A stretch of DNA of 60,180 nucleotides from Sphingomonas sp. (lineage in GTDB: Bacteria; Pseudomonadota; Alphaproteobacteria; Sphingomonadales; Sphingomonadaceae). The translations under genes and the position numbers were made by a program. Under the pieces are notes generated by a model. That model was not told the DNA's origin and made no database searches. It saw nothing but the letters and a program-made list of their open reading frames with translations. The stretch lies in assembly GCA_017849555.1 (NCBI GenBank), contig JAFIGU010000031.1:1-60180 (forward strand), written 5' to 3'. This document shows positions 17,624-26,814 of the stretch, one piece after another; position 1 is the stretch's first letter; each line of letters opens with the position of its first letter.

Positions 17624-20293
17624 ATGGCAGCCCTCCCTCCGATCACCAACAACCCTGACGTGCGCTATCTCGGCCGCGTTCTGGGCGATGTCATCCGCGC
17701 GCTCGGCGGGGAGCGGCTGTTTACCGCGACCGAGACGATCCGCTCCGCCTCGGTCGAGCGGCATCGCGCCGGGGGGCCGCCGGTCGATCACCACCTTGAG
17801 GCGCTGTCGCTCGACGAGACGCTCGATTTCGTCCGCGGCTTCATGTTGTTCTCGATGCTCGCCAACCTCGCCGAGGATCGCCAGGGCGTCACCGCCGAGG
17901 AAGGCGCCGATGTCGCTGCCGCGCTCGACCGGCTGACGCGCGACGGCGTCGACAAGGCGGCGGTGGCGGCATTGCTCGAACAGGCATTGGTCGCGCCGGT
18001 GCTCACCGCCCACCCCACCGAGGTGCGGCGCAAATCGATGATCGACCACCGCAACCGCATCGCCGCGCTGATGGCGCTACGCGACCGCGGGGTCGAGACG
18101 ACCGCGGACGGCGATCAGGTCGACGAGGCGATCGTGCGCCAAGTCGCCCTGCTGTGGCAGACCCGCGTGCTGCGCCGCGAACGGCTCTATGTCGCCGACG
18201 AGGTGGAGACCGCGCTTTCCTATCTCCGCGACGTCTTCCTGCCGGTGCTCCCCGCGCTCTACCAGCGCTGGGATCGCGCGATGGGCGAGCGCGTGCCGTC
18301 GTTCCTGCGCCCCGGGAGCTGGATCGGCGGCGACCGCGACGGCAACCCTTTCGTCACCGCGCAGTCGCTCGAAACCGCGCTGGCGCGCGCCGCCGAGACC
18401 GCGATCGTCTATTATCTCGATCAGCTCCACGCGCTCGGCGCCGAGCTGTCGATCTCGCGCGAGCTCGCGCCGGTCGACGCGGCGGTGCTCGCGCTGGCCG
18501 AGGCGAGCGGCGACACCGCCGAAAGCCGCGAGGACGAGCCGTATCGCCGCGCGATCTCCGGCATTTACGCCCGGCTCGCGGCGACCCACCGCGCAATCAC
18601 CGGGCGCGACGCGCCGCGCCCCGGCGCGATCGATCGCGAACCCTATCCCGGCCCGGCCGAGCTGCGCGCCGATCTCGTCGCGCTCGCCCGTCCGCTTGCC
18701 GCGGCCGGCGGGGGCCTGCTCGCCTCGGGCGGGGCGATCGGCCGGCTGATCCGCGCGGTCGAGGTCTTCGGCTTCCACCTCGCGACGCTCGACATGCGGC
18801 AGAACAGCGCGGTCCACGAGCGCGTCGTGGCGGAGCTGCTCCAGCGCGCCGGGGTGTGCGACGATTATGCCGCGCTCGACGAGGACCAGCGCGTGATGCT
18901 GCTGCGCCACGAACTCGCCAGCCCGCGCCCGCTCGTCACCCCTTATGCCGATTATTCGGAGGAGACGCAGGGCGAGCTCGCGATCGTCCGCGCGGCGGCA
19001 GCGGCGCATGCGCGCTACGGATCGGCATGCATCCGCCAATATATCGTGTCGATGACCAAATCGGTCTCGGACCTGCTCGAAGTCAATCTGCTGCTCAAGG
19101 AAGCGGGGCTCTATCGCCCGGGCGCCGAGCCCGAGGCGGCGATCATGGCGGTGCCGTTGTTCGAGACGATCGAGGATCTGGAGGCGGCGCCGGCGATCAT
19201 GGCCGAATGGTTCGCGCTCCCCGAAAACCGCGCGACCATCGCCGCGCGCGGGCATCAGGAAGTGATGATCGGCTATTCGGATTCGAACAAGGACGGGGGT
19301 TACCTCACCTCGACCTGGCAATTGTCCAAGGCCTCGACCGCGCTCAAGCCGGTGTTCGAGGCCGCGGGGGTGGGGATGCAGCTGTTCCACGGGCGCGGCG
19401 GCGCGGTGGGGCGCGGTGGCGGATCGAGCTACGCCGCGATCCTCGCCCAGCCGCCCGGCACGGTGCAGGGCCGCATCCGCATCACCGAACAGGGCGAGGT
19501 GATCGCGGGCAAATATGGCACGCGCGAAAGCGCCGCGACCAATCTGGAGGCGATGGCCTCCGCCACGCTCGTCGCCAGCCTCGAACCGCCGCAGCTCTCC
19601 AACGCCGAGAATGCGGCGTTCGGCGCGGCGATGGACGCCTTGTCCGACACCGCCTTCGCCGCCTATCGCGATCTGGTCTACGGCACCGAGGGGTTCACCA
19701 CCTTCTTCCGCCAGATGACGCCGATCGCCGAAATCTCCGGGCTCAAGATCGGCAGCCGCCCCGCCAGCCGCACCAAGAGCCAGCGGATCGAGGATCTGCG
19801 CGCGATCCCCTGGGTGTTCAGCTGGGCGCAGGCGCGGGTGATGCTGCCCGGCTGGTATGGCGTCGGCCACGCGATCGCCGATTTCGCCGACAAGCCGTTG
19901 CTCGCCGAAATGGCCCAGGGCTGGCCGCTGTTCGCCGCGACGCTCGCCAATATGGAAATGGTGCTCGCCAAATCGGACATGGGGATCGCCGAGCGCTATG
20001 CCGGGCTGGTCGAGGATGCCGATCTGCGCGCGCGCGTCTTCACCACGATCCGCGACGGCTGGCGGCGGACGCAGGACGGGCTGCTCGCGATCACCGGCCA
20101 GTCGCGATTGCTGGAGAAACACCCCGCGCTGGAGGCGTCGATCCGCTTGCGGCTGCCCTATATCGAGCCGCTCAACCTGCTCCAGATCGAGTTGATGCGG
20201 CGGCACCGTGCGGGTGAGACCGATGATCGGATCGGCCAGGGCATCCTCCTGTCGATCAACGCCATCGCCACCGCGCTGCGTAATTCGGGGTGA
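17624..20293 (+). CDS. ppc: Phosphoenolpyruvate carboxylase
   Basis: Anaplerotic carboxylation of PEP to oxaloacetate. At 889 residues it is of normal bacterial length. It has the catalytic histidine in VLTAHPTEVRRKS, the GGDRDGNPFV loop, GYSDSNKDGGYLTSTW, the glycine-rich FHGRGGAVGRGGG that closes on substrate, and a C-terminus ending in Asn-Ser-Gly after the INAIATALR helix. The catalytic residues are all present. The neighbouring formate dehydrogenase releases CO2, but a functional link is speculative. Confidence 0.95.
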   Translation: MAALPPITNNPDVRYLGRVLGDVIRALGGERLFTATETIRSASVERHRAGGPPVDHHLEALSLDETLDFVRGFMLFSMLANLAEDRQGVTAEEGADVAAALDRLTRDGVDKAAVAALLEQALVAPVLTAHPTEVRRKSMIDHRNRIAALMALRDRGVETTADGDQVDEAIVRQVALLWQTRVLRRERLYVADEVETALSYLRDVFLPVLPALYQRWDRAMGERVPSFLRPGSWIGGDRDGNPFVTAQSLETALARAAETAIVYYLDQLHALGAELSISRELAPVDAAVLALAEASGDTAESREDEPYRRAISGIYARLAATHRAITGRDAPRPGAIDREPYPGPAELRADLVALARPLAAAGGGLLASGGAIGRLIRAVEVFGFHLATLDMRQNSAVHERVVAELLQRAGVCDDYAALDEDQRVMLLRHELASPRPLVTPYADYSEETQGELAIVRAAAAAHARYGSACIRQYIVSMTKSVSDLLEVNLLLKEAGLYRPGAEPEAAIMAVPLFETIEDLEAAPAIMAEWFALPENRATIAARGHQEVMIGYSDSNKDGGYLTSTWQLSKASTALKPVFEAAGVGMQLFHGRGGAVGRGGGSSYAAILAQPPGTVQGRIRITEQGEVIAGKYGTRESAATNLEAMASATLVASLEPPQLSNAENAAFGAAMDALSDTAFAAYRDLVYGTEGFTTFFRQMTPIAEISGLKIGSRPASRTKSQRIEDLRAIPWVFSWAQARVMLPGWYGVGHAIADFADKPLLAEMAQGWPLFAATLANMEMVLAKSDMGIAERYAGLVEDADLRARVFTTIRDGWRRTQDGLLAITGQSRLLEKHPALEASIRLRLPYIEPLNLLQIELMRRHRAGETDDRIGQGILLSINAIATALRNSG

Positions 20294-20301
20294 GCGCCCT
20301 C

Positions 20302-20405
20302 CCTTCGTCATTCCCGCGAAGGCGGGAATCCATTCTGCCCGACCTCGCCGATAGAGGTGCAACGGCAGTGCTTATGGATTCCCGCCTTCGCGGGAATGAC
20401 GAAGG
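20302..20405. repeat. Long inverted repeat, GTCATTCCCGC family (copy 2)
   Basis: Perfect 32-base arms (20302-20333 and 20374-20405) enclose a 40-base spacer between ppc and the convergent thioesterase gene. The arm core is the same as in the repeat at 6365-6459, with GAA in place of GCA. Confidence 0.8.
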
Positions 20406-20447
20406 AGAGATCAGGCGCGCGCTCAAGCGCTCCCCTTCTCGCTACGC

Positions 20448-20843
20448 TTATTCCCCCACGAACGGAGCCGCCACCTCGCGCGGCACGCGCATCAGCCGGC
20501 CGCTGGCGCGATCGATCAGCGCCCAGGTGGTGGTGCCTTCCACCTTCACCCGTCCGTCGGCCCCGGAGAAACGAAAGTGCCGGTCGAAGCGCGCGCCGCG
20601 GGGGGGATGCGGCACCCAGGTCTTGCCGACCGTCTCCTCGCCCTCGGCGAGATTGCCGCGATAGTCGATCTCGTGGCGCGTCACGACCCACACATAGGCC
20701 GCCCGATGCGCCGCCGGCGCAACCGCCTCCCAATGCGCCACCGCCAGCTCCTGCACCCAGCGCACCCACACCGCATTGTTGACGTGCCCCAGCTCGTCGA
20801 TGTCGGCCGGGGTAGCGCGGAAGATGCGGGTGAAGCCGGTCAT
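20448..20843 (-). CDS. Acyl-CoA thioesterase, hotdog fold
   Basis: A 131-residue hotdog protein with the active-site region ATPADIDELGHVNNAVWVRW, in which Asp and the downstream HVNN are typical of the 4-hydroxybenzoyl-CoA thioesterase/FatA-like group, and EIDYRGNLAEGEE. The ATG overlaps the stop of the DedA gene (ATGA), so it is the last gene of the ptrB-dedA-thioesterase operon. The substrate is unknown. Confidence 0.82.
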   Translation of the reverse strand: MTGFTRIFRATPADIDELGHVNNAVWVRWVQELAVAHWEAVAPAAHRAAYVWVVTRHEIDYRGNLAEGEETVGKTWVPHPPRGARFDRHFRFSGADGRVKVEGTTTWALIDRASGRLMRVPREVAAPFVGE

Positions 20844-21400
20844 TGCCGGCGCCAATAGCGGATGCCGAAAAACGCGCCGGTGACGAGGATCGCGCCGCCG
20901 AGAATCAGCAACAGGCTGTGCGTATCGGGCACGAGCCGTCCCATCAGCCGCTCGAAACTATGCCCGGCAAGATAGCCGATCGCCGAAAAGGCGATTCCCC
21001 AGACGATCGCCGAGACCAAATTGACCGTCACGAAAGTGCGCGTCGCGACATCGGTGGTGCCGATCGCGATCGGGCTGACCGTGCGGAAGCCGTAGATGAA
21101 GCGGAAGGCGAAGATGAATCCGATCGGGTGGCGATGGAAAAAGTCGATCGCCTTGGCGAACGCCGGCTTCTCATAGGCGCGACGCACCACGCGGTGATCG
21201 TGGAAATGTCGCCCGACGAAGAACCAGATCTGATCGGCGGCGAACGACCCCAGCGCCGCCGCGGCCATCGCCCCCGCCAGCGGAAACAGCCCGCGGTGCG
21301 ACAGCAGCCCGCCGGCGACGACCACCGTCTCCCCTTCCAGCCCCGCACCGAGAAACAGCGCCAGCAGGCCGTATTTGGCGACGATGGCCTCGACCGTCAC
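20840..21400 (-). CDS. DedA family membrane protein (SNARE-associated/VTT domain)
   Basis: A 186-residue inner-membrane protein of the DedA/VTT family, now linked to undecaprenyl phosphate or phospholipid flipping. The signature regions are ALFLGAGLEGETVVVAGGLL near the N-terminus (the acidic GLEGE replaces the usual E-x-P) and FRFIYGFRTVSPIAIG in the re-entrant second half, with the conserved arginines. There are four to five hydrophobic segments. The start is a GTG overlapping the ptrB stop codon by four bases (GTGA). Confidence 0.85.
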   Translation of the reverse strand: MTVEAIVAKYGLLALFLGAGLEGETVVVAGGLLSHRGLFPLAGAMAAAALGSFAADQIWFFVGRHFHDHRVVRRAYEKPAFAKAIDFFHRHPIGFIFAFRFIYGFRTVSPIAIGTTDVATRTFVTVNLVSAIVWGIAFSAIGYLAGHSFERLMGRLVPDTHSLLLILGGAILVTGAFFGIRYWRRQ

Positions 21401-23463
21401 CGCGCGTCGTCCACGCCCAATTGCCACAGCACGAAGCTATGCTCCTCGGCGGCTTCGTAGAGGCTGTCGAACCGCCCCGATTTGCCGCCGTGCCCCGCGC
21501 CCATATTGGTCTTGAGCAACAGGATATTGGCGTCGGTCTTGGTCGCGCGGAGCTTGGCGGCCCATTTCGCCGGCTCCCAATAGGTCACCCGCGGATCGTT
21601 GAGCCCGCCCGAAATGAACAGCGGCGGATAGGCCTGCGCGCGCACATTGTCATAGGGCGAATAGGAACGGATCAGCTCGAACGCCGCCTTGTCGGTGATC
21701 GGATTGCCCCATTCGGGCCATTCGCCCGGGGTAAGCGGCAAAGTTTCGTCGAGCATCGTGTTGAGCACGTCGACGAACGGCACGTCGGCGATCACCGCGC
21801 CCCACAATTCGGGATCGGAATTGACCACCGCGCCCATCAGCTCGCCGCCTGCCGAGCGCCCGGCGATCGCGATCCGGCCCGCGCTGGTCCAGCCCTGCGC
21901 GATCAGCCCCTTCGCCACGTCGACGAAATCGTTGAAGGTATTGGTGCGCTTTTCGAGCTTGCCGTCGTGATACCATTGCTGCCCGAGATCGTCGCCGCCG
22001 CGGATATGCGCGATCGCATAAGCGAAGCCGCGATCGAGCAACGACAGCCGCCCGGTCGAGAAGCCCGGCGGGATGGCATGACCGTAAGCGCCATAAGCAT
22101 AGAGATAGAGCGGGCGCGACCCGTCCTTGGGGAAATCGACCGGGTAGACGATCGACACCGGCACCAACGTCCCGTCGCGCGCGGCGATCTTGAGCCGCTC
22201 GGTGCGATATTTGTCCGCATCATAGCCCGAGGGGATTTCCTGCACCTTAAGCGCGGTCAGCGCGCCGGTCGCGGTATCGTAATCATAGACCGTTCCGGGC
22301 GTGACCATCGATTCATAGCCGAGCCGCAGGACGGTCTGGTCATATTCGGGATTGTCGCCGAGCCCGGCGGTATAGCTCGCCTCGGGGAAAGCGATGCGCT
22401 GGCCCTGGGTCGGCGTGTCGTAGCGGTGGATCGCGATCTGATCGAGCCCGTCCTCACGCCCCTCGACGACGAAGAAGTCGCGGTAGCATTCGACCCCGGT
22501 CATGTAGAAGGTCGCCGAGGGCGCGATCAGCTCCGTCCACTCCCCCGGCGCGGCGAGCGGCGCGGTGGCGAGCCGCCACATCGGATCGGTGTCGTTGGTG
22601 TGGATGAACAATGTGTCGCCGTGGGTGTCGACATCATCTTCGCGCCCGGAAAGCCGCGGCGCGACGAGGATCGGCGTCGCGAAGGGATCGCCTGCCGGGA
22701 GCAGCCGGATCTCGCTCGTCACATGATCGCCGGTGCCGATGACGATCCACTTGCGATCGCTCGTCTCGGACACCGCGACGCGATAGCCCTCGTCATCCTC
22801 GTGATAGAGCTCCACATCCTCGGCCGGATCGGTGCCGAGCCGGTGAAAGCGCGCATTGTCGGTGCGCCATTCCTTGTTGGCGAGCCCATAGAGAAAGCCC
22901 GCGTCGTCCGACGTCCACACGATATCGGAGAGCATCCCCGGGATCACCTCGGGCAGATGCTCGCCGGTGACGAGATCCTTGACGCGGATCTCGAACCGCT
23001 CGGCGCCCGAATCATCGATCGCATAGGCGAGCTTGGTCCCGTCGTTCGACGGCGCGAACGCCCCGAGCCGGAAATATTCGTGCCCCTCGGCCAGCGCCGG
23101 CTCGTCGAGCAGCAATTCGTCTGCGCCGCCGGCGACGGGCTTGCGCCACCATTTGCGATATTGGCCGCCGGTTTCGAACGCGGTCCAGTACAGCCAGTCG
23201 CCGTCGCGCTGCGGCACGGTCGATTCGTCTTCCTTGATCCGCCCGCGCATCTCGGCGTTGATTCGCTCGGTCAGCGGCTTGAGCGGCGCCATCACCGCGT
23301 CGAAATAAGCGTTCTCCTCCTCGAGATAGCCGAGGATCTGCTTGTCGGTGATATCGGGATAGCCGGCGTCCTTCAGCCACGCCCAGGGATCGTCGATCGT
23401 GATGCCGTGGCGGGTGAATTGATGCGGGCGGCGCGCGGCGCGGGGCGGAGCGGGAAATTTCAT
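21397..23463 (-). CDS. ptrB: Oligopeptidase B (S9A prolyl oligopeptidase family)
   Basis: A cytoplasmic serine peptidase that cleaves short peptides after basic residues. At 688 residues it has the N-terminal seven-bladed propeller (ITIDDPWAWLKDAGYPD opening) and a C-terminal alpha/beta-hydrolase domain. The nucleophile is in AGRSAGGELMGAV, the acidic residue lies in the SGGLNDPRVTYWEPAKW region, and the histidine is in GAGHGGKSGRF. It begins an operon with dedA and a thioesterase. Its promoter region shares TGC-rich elements with the phasin promoter. Confidence 0.92.
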   Translation of the reverse strand: MKFPAPPRAARRPHQFTRHGITIDDPWAWLKDAGYPDITDKQILGYLEEENAYFDAVMAPLKPLTERINAEMRGRIKEDESTVPQRDGDWLYWTAFETGGQYRKWWRKPVAGGADELLLDEPALAEGHEYFRLGAFAPSNDGTKLAYAIDDSGAERFEIRVKDLVTGEHLPEVIPGMLSDIVWTSDDAGFLYGLANKEWRTDNARFHRLGTDPAEDVELYHEDDEGYRVAVSETSDRKWIVIGTGDHVTSEIRLLPAGDPFATPILVAPRLSGREDDVDTHGDTLFIHTNDTDPMWRLATAPLAAPGEWTELIAPSATFYMTGVECYRDFFVVEGREDGLDQIAIHRYDTPTQGQRIAFPEASYTAGLGDNPEYDQTVLRLGYESMVTPGTVYDYDTATGALTALKVQEIPSGYDADKYRTERLKIAARDGTLVPVSIVYPVDFPKDGSRPLYLYAYGAYGHAIPPGFSTGRLSLLDRGFAYAIAHIRGGDDLGQQWYHDGKLEKRTNTFNDFVDVAKGLIAQGWTSAGRIAIAGRSAGGELMGAVVNSDPELWGAVIADVPFVDVLNTMLDETLPLTPGEWPEWGNPITDKAAFELIRSYSPYDNVRAQAYPPLFISGGLNDPRVTYWEPAKWAAKLRATKTDANILLLKTNMGAGHGGKSGRFDSLYEAAEEHSFVLWQLGVDDAR

Positions 23464-23567
23464 GCCACCTCCATAACCCGCCGCCCGGCCATGTCGATGC
23501 GTTTCGACTGCCGCGATTGCAGCATTTGCAATCGTAAACGCTTAGTTTGCAGTTGCGAAAACCCGTG

Positions 23568-23580
23568 CTGCACTGCACAA
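23568..23580. promoter_or_regulatory. TGC-type operator shared with the phasin promoter
   Basis: CTGCACTGCACAA repeats 12 bases of the phasin upstream site (4944-4955). Nearby are TTGCA-type half sites on the minus strand. It lies 105 bp upstream of ptrB (minus) and directly before the small RNA candidate (plus), and could control either. Confidence 0.4.
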
Positions 23581-23584
23581 GGGT

Positions 23585-23649
23585 CGGGCCTTTCAGGCAT
23601 CCTCTCCTAAAAACTTTTAAGGCCGGTCGCGAGACCGGCCTTTCTTTTT
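23585..23649 (+). ncRNA. Candidate trans-acting small RNA with intrinsic terminator
   Basis: The gap between ptrB and yedI (23464-24047, about 584 bases) has no gene I can support but contains a textbook intrinsic terminator at 23619-23649: arms AAGGCCGGTC and GACCGGCCTT, a GCGA tetraloop, then TTTCTTTTT. No gene on the plus strand ends before it, so it should terminate an independent short transcript. The 35 bases before it hold a short stem (GCCT/AGGC) and a pyrimidine stretch TCCTCTCC that could pair with ribosome binding sites, as in many alphaproteobacterial sRNAs. The 5' end is a guess. Confidence 0.5.
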
Positions 23650-23704
23650 GGCTGCGAACCATGCATGGAAGCCGCGCTGAAGCGCGCCGAATCATAAGAA
23701 AGAT

Positions 23705-23805
23705 TTGGAGTGGAGCCGCCGGTTAAGACCGGCACCGGCGGAGCAACAGTGCGGGGGATCGAGCGCCACTGCCGCACGGCTGCTCTCCCCCGTTTACGAT
23801 TCTCC
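23705..23805 (+). other. Structured non-coding stretch upstream of yedI
   Basis: Two nested hairpins can be drawn: GCCGCCGG/CCGGCGG with an inner CCGGT/ACCGG, and CGGGGGA/TCCCCCG with an inner GAGC/GCTC. No reading frame with protein character covers it. It may be a second RNA gene, a leader or simply GC-rich DNA; low confidence. Confidence 0.3.
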
Positions 23806-23845
23806 TGACATTCGAATGCTCTGCGCAACGCAGGCTGTACTATCC

Positions 23846-23929
23846 TCCGTTCGGGCTGAGCTTGTCGAAGCCCTGCACTTTTCTGCACGCGACGAAGGAC
23901 AGCCCTTCGACAAGCTCAGCGCGAACGGA
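23846..23929. repeat. Inverted repeat, CCGTTCGGGCTGAGC family (copy 1)
   Basis: Arms TCCGTTCGGGCTGAGCTTGT and its near-complement ending GCGAACGGA flank a short spacer in the ptrB-yedI gap. A second copy is at 26815-26896 after the M24 aminopeptidase gene. This family is separate from the GTCATTCCCGC and CATGCCGGG palindromes. Confidence 0.75.
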
Positions 23930-24047
23930 AAGGACGGTCCAGCGAATCGCCCCGATCTTTGGCGTGGATCGTCCCCGCCCCTTGCGTGCGGCTGCGAAGC
24001 TGCGCGATGGTCCATGCCTCGGGATCACAACATTGGGGAATTCGCGA

Positions 24048-24968
24048 ATGGCCGCCGGCCTAGTTGCGTTGCTTGACGATATCGCTGCACTCGCGAAACT
24101 CGCCGCTGCCAGCCTCGACGACGTGGCCGGCGCCGCCGGGCGTGCCAGCGCCAAGGCGGCGGGGGTGGTGATCGACGATGCCGCGGTCACCCCGCGCTAC
24201 GTCGTCGGCCTCTCCCCGGCACGCGAGTTGCCGATCATCGGCAAGATCGCGCTCGGCTCGCTCCGCAACAAGCTGGTCTTCCTCCTCCCGGCGGCGTTGC
24301 TGCTCGCGGCGTTCGCGCCCTGGGCGATCACCCCGATCCTGATGGCCGGCGGCGCCTTCCTGTGCTTCGAAGCGGCCGAGAAGGTGATCGAGGCGCTGTC
24401 CGGTGCGCCGCACGACGCGACCGAGGTGGTCGCCGCCGACGCGCAGGAGTTGGAGGAGCGCCAGGTGGCGGGCGCGATCCGCACCGATCTGATCCTTTCG
24501 GCGGAGATCATGGCGATCGCGCTCTCCTCGCTTGCCGATCAGCCGCTGGTCAATCAGGCGATCGCGCTGGCGGTGGTCGCGGTGGCGATCACCGTCGGCG
24601 TCTATGGCGTCGTCGCGCTGATCGTGAAGATGGACGATATCGGCCTCGCGCTCGCCCGCCGCCCCGGTGCTGCGCTGCAAAAGATCGGCCGCGGGCTCGT
24701 CGCGGCGATGCCGATCGTGCTGTCGCTGATCTCGCAGATCGGGGTCGCCGCGATGCTGTGGGTCGGCGGGCAGATCATCGTCCACGGGCTCGAACAATTC
24801 CACCTCACCCCGATCCCCTTATGGGTGCATCACGCGGCGGAGGCGGCGCAGCATGCGCTGGGCGGCGTCGCGGCGTGGCTCGTCAGCGCCTTCCTCTCGG
24901 GCGTGGTCGGGCTTATCGTGGGCGGCATCATCGCGGGCGTGCTTCACCTCGTCCCGCGGCGTCATTGA
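24048..24968 (+). CDS. YedI/DUF808 family inner-membrane protein
   Basis: A 306-residue polytopic protein. MAAGLVALLDDIAALAKLAA and the SLDDVAGAAGRASAKAAGVVIDDAAVTPRYV segment are the DUF808 signature. About six to eight hydrophobic helices follow, with the conserved GGAFLCFEAAEKVIEAL. The biochemical role is unknown. ATG 24048 is the natural start, since the upstream frame runs through a palindromic repeat. The M24 aminopeptidase starts 22 bases after the stop, so they probably share a transcript. Confidence 0.85.
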   Translation: MAAGLVALLDDIAALAKLAAASLDDVAGAAGRASAKAAGVVIDDAAVTPRYVVGLSPARELPIIGKIALGSLRNKLVFLLPAALLLAAFAPWAITPILMAGGAFLCFEAAEKVIEALSGAPHDATEVVAADAQELEERQVAGAIRTDLILSAEIMAIALSSLADQPLVNQAIALAVVAVAITVGVYGVVALIVKMDDIGLALARRPGAALQKIGRGLVAAMPIVLSLISQIGVAAMLWVGGQIIVHGLEQFHLTPIPLWVHHAAEAAQHALGGVAAWLVSAFLSGVVGLIVGGIIAGVLHLVPRRH

Positions 24969-24990
24969 TCGAGAATCGGAAAGCAGCTCT

Positions 24991-26790
24991 ATGTCGACTT
25001 ATTCCGCCCGCCTCGCTGCGCTCCGCGAGCAGCTTGCCCGCCAGCGCCTCGACGGCTTCATCGTGCCGCTGACCGACGAGCATATGAGCGAATATGTCGG
25101 CGCTTATGCGCAGCGGCTCGCGTGGCTTACCGGTTTCCAGGGATCGGCGGGCACCGCAGCGGTGCTGCCCCAGGACGCCGCGATCTTCACCGACGGGCGC
25201 TATACGCTCCAGGTGCGCGAACAGGTCGACGGCGGCGACTGGCAGTTCGTCGGCGTCCCCGAGACGAGCGTGTCCGAATGGCTCGCGGGGCATGCGGCGG
25301 ACGGCGCGCGGATCGGCTACGACCCGTGGCTCCACACCCGCGCCTGGGTGGCAGAGGCATCGGCCGCGCTGGCCAAGGTCGGCGCGACTTTGGTCCCCGT
25401 CGACACCAACCCGATCGACGCGATCTGGCCCGACCGCCCCGCCCCGTCCGACGCGACGCTCTCGGTTCACGACAACCAGCTCGCCGGCCGCTCCTCCGCC
25501 GAAAAGCGCGCCGAGATCGCCGACTGGCTCGCCGCGCAAAAGGCCGATGCGGTGGTGCTCGCCGCGCTCGATTCGATCGCCTGGCTGCTCAACGTGCGCG
25601 GCAGCGATGTCGCGCGCACGCCGGTCGCGCTGGCCTATACGATCGTCAATGCCGACGGCACCGCGGATCTGTTCGTCGCGCCGGAAAAGGTGACCGATGC
25701 GGTGCGCCAGCATCTCGGCAATGCGGTGCGGATCCACGATCGCACCGCCTTCGCCCCCGCGCTCGGCGCGTTCGCGGGCAAGACGGTGGCGGTCGATCCC
25801 GCATTGTCGGTCGCGGCGATCCCGCTGGCGATCGAGGCGGCGGGGGGCAAGGTGGTGTCGCTGCGCGATCCCGTCGTGATCCCCAAGGCATGCAAGAACC
25901 CGGCGGAGATCGCCGGCCACCACGCCGCCAGCCTGCGCGACGGCGCGGCGCTGACCCGTTTCCTGCGCTGGATCGCGGCGGAGGCGCCCAAGGGCGGGCA
26001 GACCGAGCTTTCCGCCGCCGCCAAGCTGCAGGAATTCCGCGCCGAGACCGGATTGCTCAAGGATCTGTCGTTCGACACAATTTCGGCGACCGGCGCGCAT
26101 GGCGCGAGCCCGCATTATCACGTCACCGAGGAATCGAACGCGCCGATCGAGCTCGGCCAGCTCTATCTGATCGATTCGGGCGGGCAATATGCCGACGGCA
26201 CCACCGATCTGACCCGCGTCGTCCCGATCGGCACCCCGACCGCCGAGATGCGCGATCGCTTCACCCGGGTGCTCAAGGGGCATATCGCGCTCGCCACCGC
26301 GGTCTTCCCGCACGGCACGACCGGGCAACAGCTCGATGCGCTGGCGCGGCTGCCGCTGTGGCAGGCCGGGCTCGATTATGCGCACGGCACCGGGCACGGG
26401 GTCGGCAGCTATCTGTCGGTCCACGAAGGCCCGGCGCGGATTGCCAAGCCGAGCTACGGCGGCGGCGGGCCGCAGGAGCCGTTGCGCCCGGGCATGATCC
26501 TGTCGAACGAGCCCGGCTATTACAAAGCCGGCGATTACGGCATCCGGATCGAGAATCTGCTGCTGGTGATCGAGCGCGAGATCGCCGGAGGCGAGGCGGC
26601 GATGCTGGCGTTCGAGACGCTGACGCTCGCCCCGATCGACCGCGACCTGATCGAGCCGGCGCTGCTCGACGCGGCCGAGCTGGCGTGGCTCGACGCCTAT
26701 CACGCGCGCGTCGCGGCGACGCTGGGCGATGTGCTGGAGGGCGAGGACCGCGCCTGGCTGATCGAGCGGTGCCGGCGGATCGGGGCGTAA
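24991..26790 (+). CDS. Xaa-Pro aminopeptidase, M24B family (long, eukaryote-like form)
   Basis: Removes N-terminal residues preceding proline. The 599-residue protein has the three-domain layout of cytosolic aminopeptidase P. The first domain opens RLAALREQLARQRLDGFIVP, then comes a second creatinase-like domain, then the M24 domain. Metal ligands are visible in LYLIDSGGQYADGTTDLTR (two Asp), GTGHGVGSYLSVHEGP (His) and ILSNEPGYYKAGDYGIRIEN (two Glu). All five are present, so it should be an active dinuclear metallopeptidase. Confidence 0.92.
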   Translation: MSTYSARLAALREQLARQRLDGFIVPLTDEHMSEYVGAYAQRLAWLTGFQGSAGTAAVLPQDAAIFTDGRYTLQVREQVDGGDWQFVGVPETSVSEWLAGHAADGARIGYDPWLHTRAWVAEASAALAKVGATLVPVDTNPIDAIWPDRPAPSDATLSVHDNQLAGRSSAEKRAEIADWLAAQKADAVVLAALDSIAWLLNVRGSDVARTPVALAYTIVNADGTADLFVAPEKVTDAVRQHLGNAVRIHDRTAFAPALGAFAGKTVAVDPALSVAAIPLAIEAAGGKVVSLRDPVVIPKACKNPAEIAGHHAASLRDGAALTRFLRWIAAEAPKGGQTELSAAAKLQEFRAETGLLKDLSFDTISATGAHGASPHYHVTEESNAPIELGQLYLIDSGGQYADGTTDLTRVVPIGTPTAEMRDRFTRVLKGHIALATAVFPHGTTGQQLDALARLPLWQAGLDYAHGTGHGVGSYLSVHEGPARIAKPSYGGGGPQEPLRPGMILSNEPGYYKAGDYGIRIENLLLVIEREIAGGEAAMLAFETLTLAPIDRDLIEPALLDAAELAWLDAYHARVAATLGDVLEGEDRAWLIERCRRIGA

Positions 26791-26814
26791 CGCCTCAGAC
26801 CCAAATCCAAACCG

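Noticed and set aside
18077..20362. A 761-residue minus-strand open frame opposite ppc
   Set aside because: Antisense shadow; PEP carboxylase motifs are complete on the plus strand.
21421..23610. A 729-residue plus-strand open frame opposite ptrB
   Set aside because: Antisense shadow of oligopeptidase B; no domain signature.
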